This document shows positions 43,464-52,880 of a stretch of 64,000 nucleotides of DNA, one piece after another. Position numbers and translations under genes: made by a program. The notes under the pieces are model-generated. The model worked only from the letters and a program-made list of their open reading frames with translations. It was not told the DNA's origin and did no database searches. The first letter of the stretch is position 1. Every line of letters begins with the position of its first letter. Source of the DNA: JAOUJD01 sp963841815 (GTDB lineage Bacteria > Pseudomonadota > Gammaproteobacteria > Burkholderiales > Burkholderiaceae_F); NCBI GenBank assembly GCA_963841815.1, contig CAWJEE010000007.1:1-64000 (forward strand), written 5' to 3'.

Positions 43464-44701
43464 TCAGGCGCTGGCGCGGATGAAGTCGCGTATCTGCGGC
43501 GCGATCTGCTCGCGCCAGCGACGGCCGCTGAAGATGCCGTAGTGGCCGGCGCCCTCGGCGGTCAGGTGCTTCTGCTTGCGCCTTCGGGATGCTCGGTGCA
43601 GAGGTCGTGCGCGGCCTGCGTCTGGCCGCTGCCGGAGATGTCGTCGAGTTCACCTTCGATGGTGAACAGCGCGACGCTGCGGATGTCCTGCGGCCGCACC
43701 AGTTTGCCGCGCACCTCCCATGTGCCGTTCGGCAGGCGGTGCTCCTGGAACACGACCTTGATGGTGTCGAGGTAATACTCGGCCGGCAGGTCCATGACGG
43801 CGTTGTACTCGTCGTAGAACTTGCGATGGCCGTCGACGTCGTCCATGTCGCCCTTGACGAGGTCGAGGTAGTAATCCCAGTGCGAGTTCAGGTGGCGGTC
43901 CGGGTTCATCGCGACGAAGCCGGCGTGCTGCAGGAAGCCCGGATAGACCTTGCGCAGGTAACCCGGATGCGCCGACGGCACCTTGAAGACCACGTTGTTC
44001 TCGAACCAGTCGAAGTTCTTGCGCTTGGCGAGCGCGTTGACCTGCGTCGGATTGCGGCGCGTGTCGATCGGCCCGCCCATCATCGTCATCGAGCGCGGCA
44101 GCTTCGGGTCCTTGGCGGTGGCCATCAGCGACACCGCGGCCAGCACCGGAACGGTCGGCTGGCACACCGAGATGACGTGCACGTCCGGTCCCAGGATCCG
44201 GATGAAGTCCATCACGTACTCGACGTAATCGTCCAGGTGGAAGGGACCCTGGGCCAGCGGCACCAGCCGCGCGTCGGTCCAGTCGGTGATGCAGACGTCG
44301 TGATCAGGCAGCAGCGCTCGGACCGTGTCCCGCAGCAGCGTGGCATGGTGCCCGGACAACGGCGCGACGATCAGGACCTTCGGGTCGGCCGGGCGCTTGC
44401 CCATGCCGTTCGGCCACACGCGCTTGAAGTGCAGCAGGCGACAGAACGGCTTGGTCTCCAGCGTCTCTTCGACGATCGGCACTTCCTTGCCGTCGACCAC
44501 GGTGGTGCGCAGCCCGAACTCGGGCTTTTCGTAGTACTTGCCGACACGGTGCAGCAGGTCGTAGCCGGCTGCCAGGCGGCGCGAAACCGGGGTGTACGCG
44601 AGCGGGCTGTAGGGGCTGGTGAAGAGTTCGGATGTGGCCTGGGCCCACACCGACAGGGGGTTCAGGAATCGACGCTGCAGTTCATGCAGGTGATAAAGCA
44701 C
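43464..44701 (-). CDS. phaZ: Intracellular polyhydroxyalkanoate depolymerase, last residues frameshifted
   Basis: Hydrolyses stored PHB granules to hydroxybutyrate oligomers. The start MLYHLHELQRRFLNPLSVWA and the catalytic Cys in VHVISVCQPTVPVLAA are diagnostic of the PhaZ intracellular family; the charge-relay Asp/His follow in TIEGELDDISGSGQT and GAGHYGIFSG. The open frame stops at 43562, but the family C-terminus KQKHLTAEGAGHYGIFSGRRW, then REQIAPQIRDFIRASA, is in the next frame, ending TGA 43464: one base is missing around 43579. Corrected length is 412 residues. A PHA_gran_rgn gene lies at 57.1 kb; no phaC or phaA in the window. Confidence 0.9.
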
Positions 44702-44902
44702 GGCACTCTCCGCTCAACTCACGCTCCTCGAAAGTCCCCATGCAATCGACCGGCTCTTGCGGCCGGCTCCGCCCTACACCGCCAAAGGTTCGCGGTCGAT
44801 TATGCGCGGTCGGCCCGGCATAAGCAATTTCACTGAGACGGATACCGAACCCTGGGCCCGGATAGTGGAACTACTGGCCCACGTCAGGCAGGGCCCGGGC
44901 GA

Positions 44903-45226
44903 TCACCGTTCCAGCAAGTGACGCTTGTCACGAACGTCTTTCCAGTCGTCCGCATCGGCGATGTGGGGCTTCATGCGCGTGATCGCCGGCCACTGCTTGG
45001 CGAGCTCCGCGTTCAGCGGGATGAAGTCGCGCTGGTCCTCCGGGACGTCCTCTTCCGCATAGATTGCGTTGACGGGACACTCCGGGATGCACACCGCGCA
45101 GTCGATGCACTCGTCCGGGTCGATCGACAGCATGTTCGGACCTTCGCGAAAGCAGTCGACCGGACAGACGTCGACGCAGTCGGTGTACTTGCACTTGATG
45201 CACGATTCGACGACGACGTGCGTCAT
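44903..45226 (-). CDS. fdxA: 7Fe-8S ferredoxin FdxA
   Basis: A soluble electron carrier with one [3Fe-4S] and one [4Fe-4S] cluster. The 107 residues begin MTHVVVESCIKCKYTDCVDV and show cysteine motifs CIKCKYTDCVDVCPVDC and CIDCAVCIPECPVNAIYAE, followed by the typical DQRDFIPLNAELAKQWP. The ATG at 45226 is selected inside a much longer open frame. It is divergent from the ABC transporter. The roughly 200-base gap downstream to the phaZ start (44702-44902) shows no gene or clear terminator. Confidence 0.95.
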   Translation of the reverse strand: MTHVVVESCIKCKYTDCVDVCPVDCFREGPNMLSIDPDECIDCAVCIPECPVNAIYAEEDVPEDQRDFIPLNAELAKQWPAITRMKPHIADADDWKDVRDKRHLLER

Positions 45227-45346
45227 CCTCAGGGCTCCATCGAAGGCTCGGCGGAAGGCAGGAACGCCCACCGCGCAAAATCGGTATTCTAGCTGACGGG
45301 GTTCGGTCGCCCCGCGTGTTTTCCCTCTGACGACAAGGCCATTCCG

Positions 45347-46555
45347 ATGACCACGCGTCGTGAGCTCCTCGCGCTGGCTGCGCTGTCGACACCGCTGTCG
45401 CGGTCGTTCGCGCAGGCCGGCCCGATCCGCATCGGCGAGATCAACAGCTACTCCACCATTCCGCAGTTCACGATCCCGTATCGCATGGGATGGCAGCTCG
45501 CCGTCGAGGAAGCGAACGCGGCGGGCGGCGTGCTGGGGCGGCGGATCGAGGTGGTTTCGCGGGACGACGCCGGCAAGCCCGAGGACGCGATCCGCCTCGC
45601 GACCGAACTGGTGTCGAACGAAAAGGTGGCGCTGCTGGCCGGCACCTTCCTGTCGAACGTCGGCCTCGCCGTCGCCGACTTCGCGCTGCGCTCGAAGGTG
45701 CTGTTCGTCGCCGCCGAGCCGCTCACCGACGCCATGGTGTGGGAGAAGGGCAATCGCTACACGTTCCGGCTGCGCCCGAGCACGTTCATGCAGTCGGCGA
45801 TGCTGGTCGACGAGGCGGCGAAGCTGCCGGCGAAGCGCTGGGCCATCATCGCGCCGAACTACGAGTACGGCCAGTCGGCCGTGACGAGCTTCAAGGCGCT
45901 GCTGAAGGCGCGCCGGCCGGACGTCGAGTTCGTCGCCGAACAGTGGCCGGCGCTCGGCAAGCTGGAGGCGGCGAGCACTGTGCAGGCCATCCTCGCGGCG
46001 CGGCCCGAGGCGATCTTCAACGTGACTTTCGGCGCCGACCTGCCGCGCCTGGTGCGCGAGGGCAACCTGCGCGGGCTGTTCCCGCGCGTGCCGGTCGTCA
46101 GCCTGCTGTCGGGCGAGCCCGAATACCTCGACGTGCTGAAGGACGAGACGCCGAAGGGCTGGATCGTCACGGGCTATCCGTGGGACCAGATCGCGACGCC
46201 CGAGCACGCGAAGTTCTTCAACGCGTACTACAAGCGCCACAAGGACAACCCGCGCCTGGGCTCGGTCGTCGGGTACTCGACTTTCACCGCGATCTTCGAG
46301 GCGCTGAAGAAGGCGAAGTCGACCGACACCGAGAAGCTGATCGCGGCCATGCGCGGGCTCGCGTGGACGACGCCCTTCGGCCCGGTAATGTTCCGCCGCG
46401 TCGACCACCAGTCGACGATGGGCGCCTTCGTCGGCAAGCTCGACGTGCGCGACGGCAGGGGAACGATGGTGGACTGGCGCTACGCCGACGGCGCAAAGTT
46501 CCTGCCCACGGACGCCGAGGCCGCCAGGCGACGCCCTGCCGAAGCGCAGAAGTGA
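45347..46555 (+). CDS. Branched-chain amino acid-type ABC transporter substrate-binding protein
   Basis: A periplasmic LivK-like binding protein of 402 residues. The N-terminus MTTRRELLALAALSTPLSRS has twin Arg and a short hydrophobic stretch ending AQA, compatible with export (Tat- or Sec-type). The family core GEINSYSTIPQFTIPYRMGW, then AVEEANAAGGVLGRRIEVVSRDD, and RWAIIAPNYEYGQSA are clear. Substrate is not determinable: such proteins bind branched-chain amino acids, amides, urea or aromatic acids. First gene of a four-gene importer. Confidence 0.9.
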   Translation: MTTRRELLALAALSTPLSRSFAQAGPIRIGEINSYSTIPQFTIPYRMGWQLAVEEANAAGGVLGRRIEVVSRDDAGKPEDAIRLATELVSNEKVALLAGTFLSNVGLAVADFALRSKVLFVAAEPLTDAMVWEKGNRYTFRLRPSTFMQSAMLVDEAAKLPAKRWAIIAPNYEYGQSAVTSFKALLKARRPDVEFVAEQWPALGKLEAASTVQAILAARPEAIFNVTFGADLPRLVREGNLRGLFPRVPVVSLLSGEPEYLDVLKDETPKGWIVTGYPWDQIATPEHAKFFNAYYKRHKDNPRLGSVVGYSTFTAIFEALKKAKSTDTEKLIAAMRGLAWTTPFGPVMFRRVDHQSTMGAFVGKLDVRDGRGTMVDWRYADGAKFLPTDAEAARRRPAEAQK

Positions 46556-46586
46556 CACAGGCGGCTGAGGGGCCGCCCGATTCCAC

Positions 46587-48431
46587 GTGGACCTGATCTT
46601 CGGCCAGTTCGTCGCGGGCCTGTCGTACGGCTCGACGCTGTTCCTGCTCAGCGCCGGGTTGACGCTGATCTTCGGCGTCACGCGGGTCGTCAATTTCGCG
46701 CACGGGTCGCTCTACATGGTGGGTGCGTACGTGGCGTCGACGATCACCGCCGCGCTGCCATCGACACCGATCGGGTTCTTCTCCGGGCTGCTGGTCGCCG
46801 CGCTGGTGGTCGCGCTGGTCGGCGTGGTGATCGAGGTCGTGGTGCTGCGGCGGATCTATGCGGCGCCGGAGATCTTCCAGCTGCTCGCAACCTTCGGGCT
46901 CGTGCTCGTCGTCCAGGACCTCGTACTCGTCGCCTGGGGACCCGAGGAGCGCTTCGCGCCACGAGCGCCTGGCCTGTCGGGAAGCGTCGAGCTCTTCGGC
47001 GCATTCATTCCCGAGTACACGCTGTTCCTGATCGTCGTCGGCCCGCTCGTGTTCGCCCTGCTGTCGTGGCTGCTCAGGCGAACGCGCTGGGGCGTCTGGA
47101 TCCGCGCGTCGGCGCAGGACCGCGAGACGGCGAGTGCGCTCGGAATCAATGAACCGGTCCTGTTCACGACCGTGTTCGCGCTCGGGGCGTTCCTCGCCGG
47201 GCTCGCGGGCGCGCTGCAGATCCCGCGGGAGACGGTCAACCTGCAGATGGACATGGGGATCCTCGTCGAGGCCTTCGTGGTCGTGGTGGTCGGCGGGCTC
47301 GGGTCCGTCACCGGCGCGCTGTGGGCCTCGCTCGCGATCGGGCTGCTGCACGCGTTCGGCACCTGGTGGCTGCCGCAGTCGACGCTGGTGCTCATCTTCG
47401 TCGTGATGGCGGTGGTGCTCGTCGTGCGGCCGCACGGCCTGCTCGGGCGCCCGCAGGCCGAGGCGCCGGGCAAGCCGCTGACGCACCCGCCCTTCGTGCC
47501 GCTGCCGCCCCGCGCGAAGTGGCTGTGGCTTGCCGCGTTCGCCGCCGCCGCGCTGTTGCCGCTCGTGGCCGGCGACTACATCGTCGTGATCGCCACGGAG
47601 ATGGCGATCGCGGCGCTGCTGGCTGCCAGCCTCCACTTCGCGATGGGACTCGGCGGCATCGTGTCGTTCGGTCACGCGGCATTCTTCGGGCTCGGCGCCT
47701 ACGCCGTCGCGCTCGCGATCCGGCTCGCCGACGCGCCGTTCGCGCTGGCGCTCATCGGCGGGCCGATCGCCGCCGCCGCGGCGGCGCTGCTCGTCGGGGT
47801 CGTCGTGCTGCGGTCCGCCGGCGTCTACGCCGCCATGCTGACCCTCGCCTTCGCGCAGATCCTGTCGTCGACCGCGATCCAGTGGGTCGACATCACCGGT
47901 GGCGACAACGGTGTGCTCGGGCTGTGGTCGTCGCTGCCGGCCGCGCTGGCCGGCGAGCTCGGCTTCTACTGGCTCGCGCTCGGGGTGGTCGCCGTTTCGC
48001 TGCTGGCGCTGCGCCGCGCGGCGGTCGCGCCGTTCGGGTTTTCGCTGCGTGCCACTCGCGACAGTGCGCTGCGCGCCGAGGCGCTCGGCATCGACGTCGC
48101 GCGCGTGCGCTGGCTGGCCTTCGCCGCCGGCGGACTGTTCGCCGGGCTGGCCGGTGCACTCCATGCGTTGCAGAAGGGTGCGGTCTTCCCGACGGCGCTG
48201 TCCATTCCCGTCTCGGTCGACGCGCTGGTCATGGTCCTGCTCGGCGGACTCCAGACGCTGAGCGGGCCGCTCGTCGGCGCGCTGGCGTACCACGGCCTGT
48301 CGACGGAACTCGTGCGCGCGACGGACCACTGGCGTCTCGTGCTCGGCCTGGCGATCGTCGCGCTCGTGGTGCTGTTCCCGGGCGGCATCGTCGGTTTCCT
48401 GCGGAGTCGCCACGAGGGGAGACCACGGTGA
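46587..48431 (+). CDS. Fused LivH-LivM ABC permease
   Basis: One polypeptide of 614 residues joins the two permeases of a Liv-type importer. The N-terminal half (1-290) is LivH: LIFGVTRVVNFAHGSLYMVG, RETASALGINEPVLFTTVFA, VVVGGLGSVTGALWA. The second half (from about 305) is LivM: ASLHFAMGLGGIVSFGHAAF, GGDNGVLGL, TRDSALRAEALGIDVARVRW, LLGGLQTLSGPLVGA. Each half carries the EAA-like loop and about eight helices. The start is GTG at 46587. The last base pairs overlap the next gene (GTGA). No indel is seen, so the fusion looks real. Confidence 0.9.
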   Translation: MDLIFGQFVAGLSYGSTLFLLSAGLTLIFGVTRVVNFAHGSLYMVGAYVASTITAALPSTPIGFFSGLLVAALVVALVGVVIEVVVLRRIYAAPEIFQLLATFGLVLVVQDLVLVAWGPEERFAPRAPGLSGSVELFGAFIPEYTLFLIVVGPLVFALLSWLLRRTRWGVWIRASAQDRETASALGINEPVLFTTVFALGAFLAGLAGALQIPRETVNLQMDMGILVEAFVVVVVGGLGSVTGALWASLAIGLLHAFGTWWLPQSTLVLIFVVMAVVLVVRPHGLLGRPQAEAPGKPLTHPPFVPLPPRAKWLWLAAFAAAALLPLVAGDYIVVIATEMAIAALLAASLHFAMGLGGIVSFGHAAFFGLGAYAVALAIRLADAPFALALIGGPIAAAAAALLVGVVVLRSAGVYAAMLTLAFAQILSSTAIQWVDITGGDNGVLGLWSSLPAALAGELGFYWLALGVVAVSLLALRRAAVAPFGFSLRATRDSALRAEALGIDVARVRWLAFAAGGLFAGLAGALHALQKGAVFPTALSIPVSVDALVMVLLGGLQTLSGPLVGALAYHGLSTELVRATDHWRLVLGLAIVALVVLFPGGIVGFLRSRHEGRPR

Positions 48432-49168
48432 GCATCCTCGTCGTCGAGAACCTGCAGAAGAGTTTCGGCGGCGTGCGCGCGGTCGACGGCGTGACCTTCG
48501 CGCTCGACGACGGCGAAGTGGCGGCGCTGATCGGACCGAACGGCGCGGGAAAGTCGACGCTCTTCAACGTGATCGACGGCCAACTGGCCGCGGACGCGGG
48601 GCACGTGCGCTACCTCGGTCGATCGCTCGACACCCTGTCGACCGCCGCCCGCACCCGGCTCGGCATCGGCCGCACCTTCCAGGTCGCGCAGGCGTTCGCG
48701 TCGATGACGGCGCTGCAGAACGCGCAGGTGGCACTGGAAGCGGCACGGACGCCGCTCGCCGTCGGCGCCGCGCTGTGGCGCCGCCACGTGGACGCCGCCC
48801 ACGCGCTCCTCGCGCAGGTGGGACTCGCCGAACGCGCGCAGGTCGCCGCCGCGACGCTGGCCTACGGCGACCTGAAGCGGCTCGAGTTCGCGCTGGCGCT
48901 GGCGACCGGGCCGCGACTGCTGCTGATGGACGAGCCGACCGCGGGAATGGCGCCGGGCGAGCGCACGGCGCTGATGCGTCTCGTGGTCGAACTCGCCGCG
49001 GCACGCCGGATGGCCGTGCTGTTCACCGAGCACAGCATGGATGTCGTGTTCGGATTCGCGCAGCGCGTGCTCGTGCTGTCGGCGGGGCGCCTCGTCGCCG
49101 ACGGCGCTCCCGAAGCCGTGCGCGCCGATCCGGAGGTGCGCCGCGTCTACCTCGGGGACGCCGCGTGA
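48428..49168 (+). CDS. Liv-type ABC transporter ATP-binding protein (LivG-like)
   Basis: The first ATPase of the importer, 246 residues. VVENLQKSFGGVRAVDGVTF, Walker A GPNGAGKST, Q-loop IGRTFQVAQAF, family signature ATLAYGDLKRLEFALAL, Walker B RLLLMDEPTAG and the H-loop FTEHSMDVVFGFA are intact. The GTG start overlaps the permease stop and its own stop overlaps the next GTG, so the four genes are translationally coupled. Confidence 0.93.
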   Translation: MSILVVENLQKSFGGVRAVDGVTFALDDGEVAALIGPNGAGKSTLFNVIDGQLAADAGHVRYLGRSLDTLSTAARTRLGIGRTFQVAQAFASMTALQNAQVALEAARTPLAVGAALWRRHVDAAHALLAQVGLAERAQVAAATLAYGDLKRLEFALALATGPRLLLMDEPTAGMAPGERTALMRLVVELAAARRMAVLFTEHSMDVVFGFAQRVLVLSAGRLVADGAPEAVRADPEVRRVYLGDAA

Positions 49169-49939
49169 GCGCCGCATCGCCCGCTGCCGGGAGCACGTTC
49201 CCGCATGGCGGGACGGCGCGCAGCGCCGAAGCGGCAACAGGCGCCGCGCTGGAACTGCGGCGCCTCTCGGCGTTCTACGGCGATGCACAGGTGCTTGTTC
49301 GACGTGGACCTGGCGTCGCGACCGGCGAGGTCGTGGCGCTCGTCGGGCGCAACGGTGCCGGCAAGACATCGCTGTTGCGGGCGGCCATGGGACTCGGCGC
49401 GCGCGTGCGCGGGGAGGTGCTGCTCGACGGCCAGGGACGTCAGCGCGTTGCCGCCGCACGCGCGCGCGCGGCTCGGACTCGGCTACGTGCCCGAGGATCG
49501 CCGCATCTTCACCGACCTGACCGTCGCGGAGAACCTGCGGCTGGTCGCGCGCCCGGCGCGCGGAGGCTTCAGCGAAGCCGACCTGCTGGCGCTGTTTCCG
49601 AACCTCGCGTCGATGCTCGACCGGCCGGCGAGCGCGATGAGCGGCGGCGAGCAGCAGATGCTCGCCGTCGCGCGCACGCTCGCGGCGAATCCGCGGGTGG
49701 TGCTGCTCGACGAGCCGTCGGAGGGCATCGCGCCGATCGTCGTCGGCGGGATGAAGAAGGCGGTGCTGGCGATGCGCGAGCGCGGCGTCGCGGTGCTGGT
49801 GTCGGAGCAGAACCTGGCGTTCGTCGCGACGATCGCGGACCGGGCCATGCTGATCGAGCAGGGGCACCTGATCGGCGAGGCCACGCGGCAGGACCTGCTG
49901 CAGCCCAGCGCCGCGGTGCAGCGAGTCCTGGGCGTTTGA
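49165..49939 (+). pseudogene. Liv-type ABC transporter ATP-binding protein (LivF-like), three indels
   Basis: The second ATPase of the importer. In pieces the protein is fully recognisable: LELRRLSAFYGDAQVL, FDVDLASRP, GEVVALVGRNGAGKTSLLRA, DVSALPPHARARLGLGYVPE, AENLRLVARPARGGFSEADL, SAMSGGEQQMLAVARTLAAN, VVLLDEPSEGIAP, LVSEQNLAF. They lie in different frames: one extra base near 49294, one missing near 49322 (these two compensate), and one extra G near 49434-49436. The frame is stable from there to TGA 49939. All other genes of the importer are intact and all conserved motifs survive, so consensus errors are favoured over decay. The GTG at 49165 overlaps the livG stop. Confidence 0.85.
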
Positions 49940-49945
49940 TCTGCC

Positions 49946-49951
49946 TACAAT
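49946..49951 (+). promoter_or_regulatory. -10 box of pncB, possibly leaderless transcript
   Basis: TACAAT ends six bases before the pncB ATG (49958), the distance at which transcription would start. No SD precedes the ATG. Confidence 0.45.
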
Positions 49952-49957
49952 GCCCTG

Positions 49958-51155
49958 ATGATCATCACGTCACTGCTCGACACCGACCTGTACAAGTTCA
50001 CGATGATGCAGGTGGTGCTGCATCACTTTCCGGGCGCGAGCGTCGAGTACCGGTTCAAGTGCCGCAATCCCGGCATCGACCTTGAGGCCGTACGTCGACG
50101 AGATCCGCGAGCAGGTGCAATTGCTGTGCACGCTGCGCTTCCGCGAGCAGGAGCTCGCGTACCTGCGCGACCTGCGGTTCATCAAGAGCGACTTCGTCGA
50201 CTTCCTCGGGACTCTTCCAGCTCAACACCAAGTACATCACGATCAACCCTTCGCCGCAGGACAACGGCGAGATCGAGATCGTGATCAGGGGCCCGTGGCT
50301 GCACACGATCCTGTTCGAGATCCCGGTGCTGGCCATCGTCAACGAGGTCTACTTCCGCGCCACGCAGAAGGCGCCCGACTTCGTCGAGGGCCGCCGCCGG
50401 CTGCGCGAGAAGATCGCGCTGATCGCGCAGAACCCGGCGATGGAGGGCGTGCGGATCGCCGACTACGGCACGCGCCGGCGCTTCTCGCGGCTGTGGCACG
50501 AGGAAGTGATCGTCGTGCTAAGGGAGGGCCTGGGCGACAACCTGGCCGGGTCCAGCAACGTGATGTACGCGGCGCGGCACGGACTCACGCCGCTGGGGAC
50601 GATGGCGCACGAGTACCTGCAGGCGTGCCAGGCCCTCGGCCCGCGGCTGCGCGACTCGCAGACCTTCGGCTTCGAGACGTGGGCCCGGGAGTACCGCGGT
50701 GACCTCGGCATCGCGCTGTCGGACGTGTACGGGATGAACGCGTTCCTGCGCGACTTCGACCTGTACTTCTGCAAGCTGTTCGACGGCGCCCGGCACGACT
50801 CCGGCGACCCGATGGAGTGGGGCGAGCGTCTGATCGCGCACTACGAGCGGAATCGCGTCGATCCGAGGACGAAGACGATCGTGTTCTCCGACTCGCTGAC
50901 GATCCCGAAGGTGATCGAGCTGTACCAGCGGTTCCGTGAGCGGGCCCGCATCGCCTTCGGGGTCGGTACCAACCTGACCAACGACCTCGGGCTACACGCC
51001 GCTGCAGATCGTGATCAAGATGGTCCGCTGCAACGGGCAGCCCGTCGCGAAGCTGTCGGACTCGCCCGACAAGAACATGTGCGAAGACGTTGCGTACCTG
51101 GCCTACCTGCGCCAGGTGTTCGAGATCACGCCACCGGAAGCCAAGGACGAGATGA
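49958..51155 (+). pseudogene. pncB: Nicotinate phosphoribosyltransferase, several indels
   Basis: Makes nicotinate mononucleotide from nicotinate and PRPP (ATP-linked) in NAD salvage. The start MIITSLLDTDLYKFTMMQVV is unmistakable. Frame changes occur near 50080 (extra T, before RPYVDEIREQVQLL), near 50211 (extra A, before LFQLNTKYITINPSPQ) and near 50991 (extra C, before YTPLQIVIKMVRCNGQPVAK). The catalytic middle is intact: NEVYFRATQ, DYGTRRRFSRLWHEEV, GSSNVMYAARHGLTPLGTMAHE, LFDGARHDSGDP. The last segment runs on in frame into the next gene; the normal stop is probably the TGA at 51153 that overlaps the dcyD ATG, which would require one more indel. Corrected length is about 398 residues. 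Confidence 0.87.
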
Positions 51156-52163
51156 AGCTCGCCCGATTTCCCCGCGTGCGCCTGACGCACGCGCCGACGC
51201 CCCTCGAGCCGATGGGCAACCTCACGCGCCTGCTCGGTGGCCCCAACCTGTGGGTCAAGCGCGACGACTGCACGGGACTGGCCACCGGAGGCAACAAGAC
51301 CCGCAAGCTGGAGTACCTGATCGGCGAGGCGCTGGCGAAGAAGGCGGACGTCGTCATCACGCAGGGCGCGACCCAGTCGAACCACGCACGGCAGACGGCC
51401 GCGGCCGCCGCCAGGTTCGGCATGGCGTGCGAGATCCTCCTCGAGGATCGCACCGGCTACACGCACGAGGACTACCGGAGTCGGGCAACGTCATCCTCGA
51501 TCGCCTGCTCGGCGCGAATATCCGCCACGTGCCGGCGGGCACGGACATGGATGCGGCGATGGCGAAGCTCGCCGCGGAACTGGTCCGCCGAGGGCCGCCA
51601 GCCGTACGTGATCCCGGGCGGCGGCTCCAATCCCGTCGGCGCGCTCGGCTACGTCACGTGCGCGCTCGAACTCGCCGAGCAGGCGAAAACGGTCGCGCTC
51701 GACATCGACCTGCTGGTGCACGCCACCGGGAGCACCGGAACGCAGGCCGGGCTGCTCGCGGGCCTCGAAGGCTCTCGCGCGGGGATTCCGGTGCTCGGGC
51801 ATCGGCGTGCGCGCGCCGAAGCCGGTGCAGGAGGACAAGGTGTATTCGCTCGCCGCACGCACGGCCGAACTGCTCGGCGTGCCGGGCGCGGTGACGCGCG
51901 AACGCGTCGTCGCCAACTGCGACTACGTGGGCGCGGGCTACGGGCTGCCGACGCCGGGCATGATGGAAGCGCTCGAACTCGTCGCGCGCACCGAAGGCAT
52001 CCTGCTCGACCCGGTGTACTCCGGCAAGGCGATGGCGGGCCTGATCGACCTGGTCCGCAAGGGCCAGTTCACGAAAGGCCAGAACATCGTGTTCCTGCAC
52101 ACGGGCGGCGCCGTCGGTCTGTTCGGCTACGTGCACGGCTGGACCGAGCGCCTCGGGCTGTAG
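51152..52163 (+). pseudogene. D-cysteine desulfhydrase / ACC deaminase-like PLP enzyme, three indels
   Basis: A PLP enzyme cleaving D-cysteine to pyruvate, sulfide and ammonia (or a related deaminase). MKLARFPRVRLTHAPTPLEP, then the PLP lysine in CTGLATGGNKTRKLEYLIG (residue about 53) and TQGATQSNHARQTAAAAARF. Frames then change near 51477 (one base missing, before ESGNVILDRLLGANIRHVPA), near 51586 (one extra or two missing, before AEGRQPYVIPGGGSNPVGAL) and near 51799 (extra C, before IGVRAPKPVQEDKVYSLAAR). The C-terminus NIVFLHTGGAVGLFGYV is typical. It is preceded by pncB and followed at 3 bases by a racemase gene. Consensus errors are likely. Confidence 0.82.
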
Positions 52164-52166
52164 ACC

Positions 52167-52856
52167 ATGCTGGGCGTGATCGGCGGCATGGGGCCGCTGG
52201 CGACGGCGGACTTCTTCCGCAAGCTGATCGGCGCCACGCCCGCCAGGGACGACGACGAGCACATCCCGGTGCTGATCCACTCGGTGCCGCAGATCCCGTC
52301 ACGGCCAGCAGCGATCCTGCGCGGCGGGCCGTCGCCACTGCCGGCGCTGATCGAAGCGCGCGACCGCCTGCTGGGCGCGGGCGCCACGATGCTGGCGATG
52401 CCGTGCAACACCGCGCACCACTGGTACGACGAACTGGTCGCAGGCTGCACGGTGCCGTTCATCCACATCGTCGATGCGGTGGCCGACCTGCTTCCGGCCG
52501 GCGCGCGCGGGCTCGGCATCGTCGCCACGCGGGCGACCTTGCGCGCGCGCGTGTTCGAACGGCGCCTTGCCGGGCGCGGCATCGCGCTTGCCGCGCCGGA
52601 CGAAGCGACCTACGACCGCGCCGTGCAGCCGGCGATCGAAGCCGTGAAGCGCGGCGCGACGGAGGAGGGCGGCCGCCTGCTCGAACCGGTGATCGCGGCC
52701 GAACTCGAGCGCGGCGCCGCGGCGGTGGTGCTGGCCTGCACCGAACTGCCGATCGCGCTGGATGCGATCGCGTCGCCGCTGCGCGCCCGCTGCATCGATT
52801 CGACCGATGCGCTTGCTCGCGCCTGCGTTCGCCGCTGGACTGCGCAGGCAGCGTGA
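52167..52856 (+). CDS. Aspartate/glutamate racemase family protein
   Basis: A cofactor-independent two-cysteine racemase of 229 residues. The start MLGVIGGMGPLATADFFRKL is a family hallmark; the two catalytic cysteines are in AMPCNTAHHWYDEL (about residue 76) and VVLACTELPIALD (about 190). Aspartate racemase is the best guess; hydantoin- or arylmalonate-type relatives are possible. It follows the D-cysteine desulfhydrase-like gene by 3 bases, suggesting a common interest in D-amino acids. Confidence 0.9.
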   Translation: MLGVIGGMGPLATADFFRKLIGATPARDDDEHIPVLIHSVPQIPSRPAAILRGGPSPLPALIEARDRLLGAGATMLAMPCNTAHHWYDELVAGCTVPFIHIVDAVADLLPAGARGLGIVATRATLRARVFERRLAGRGIALAAPDEATYDRAVQPAIEAVKRGATEEGGRLLEPVIAAELERGAAAVVLACTELPIALDAIASPLRARCIDSTDALARACVRRWTAQAA

Positions 52857-52865
52857 CCCCGCTCC

Positions 52866-52871
52866 TATAAT
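52866..52871 (+). promoter_or_regulatory. -10 box of the aminotransferase gene, very short or no leader
   Basis: Perfect TATAAT ending nine bases before the ATG at 52881. The expected transcription start falls within a few bases of the start codon and no SD is present. Confidence 0.45.
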
Positions 52872-52880
52872 CGCCGCGCC

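Noticed and set aside
44702..44902. Gap between phaZ and fdxA as a hidden RNA or gene
   Set aside because: No open frame with a family motif, no strong hairpin with T tract and no known RNA pattern.
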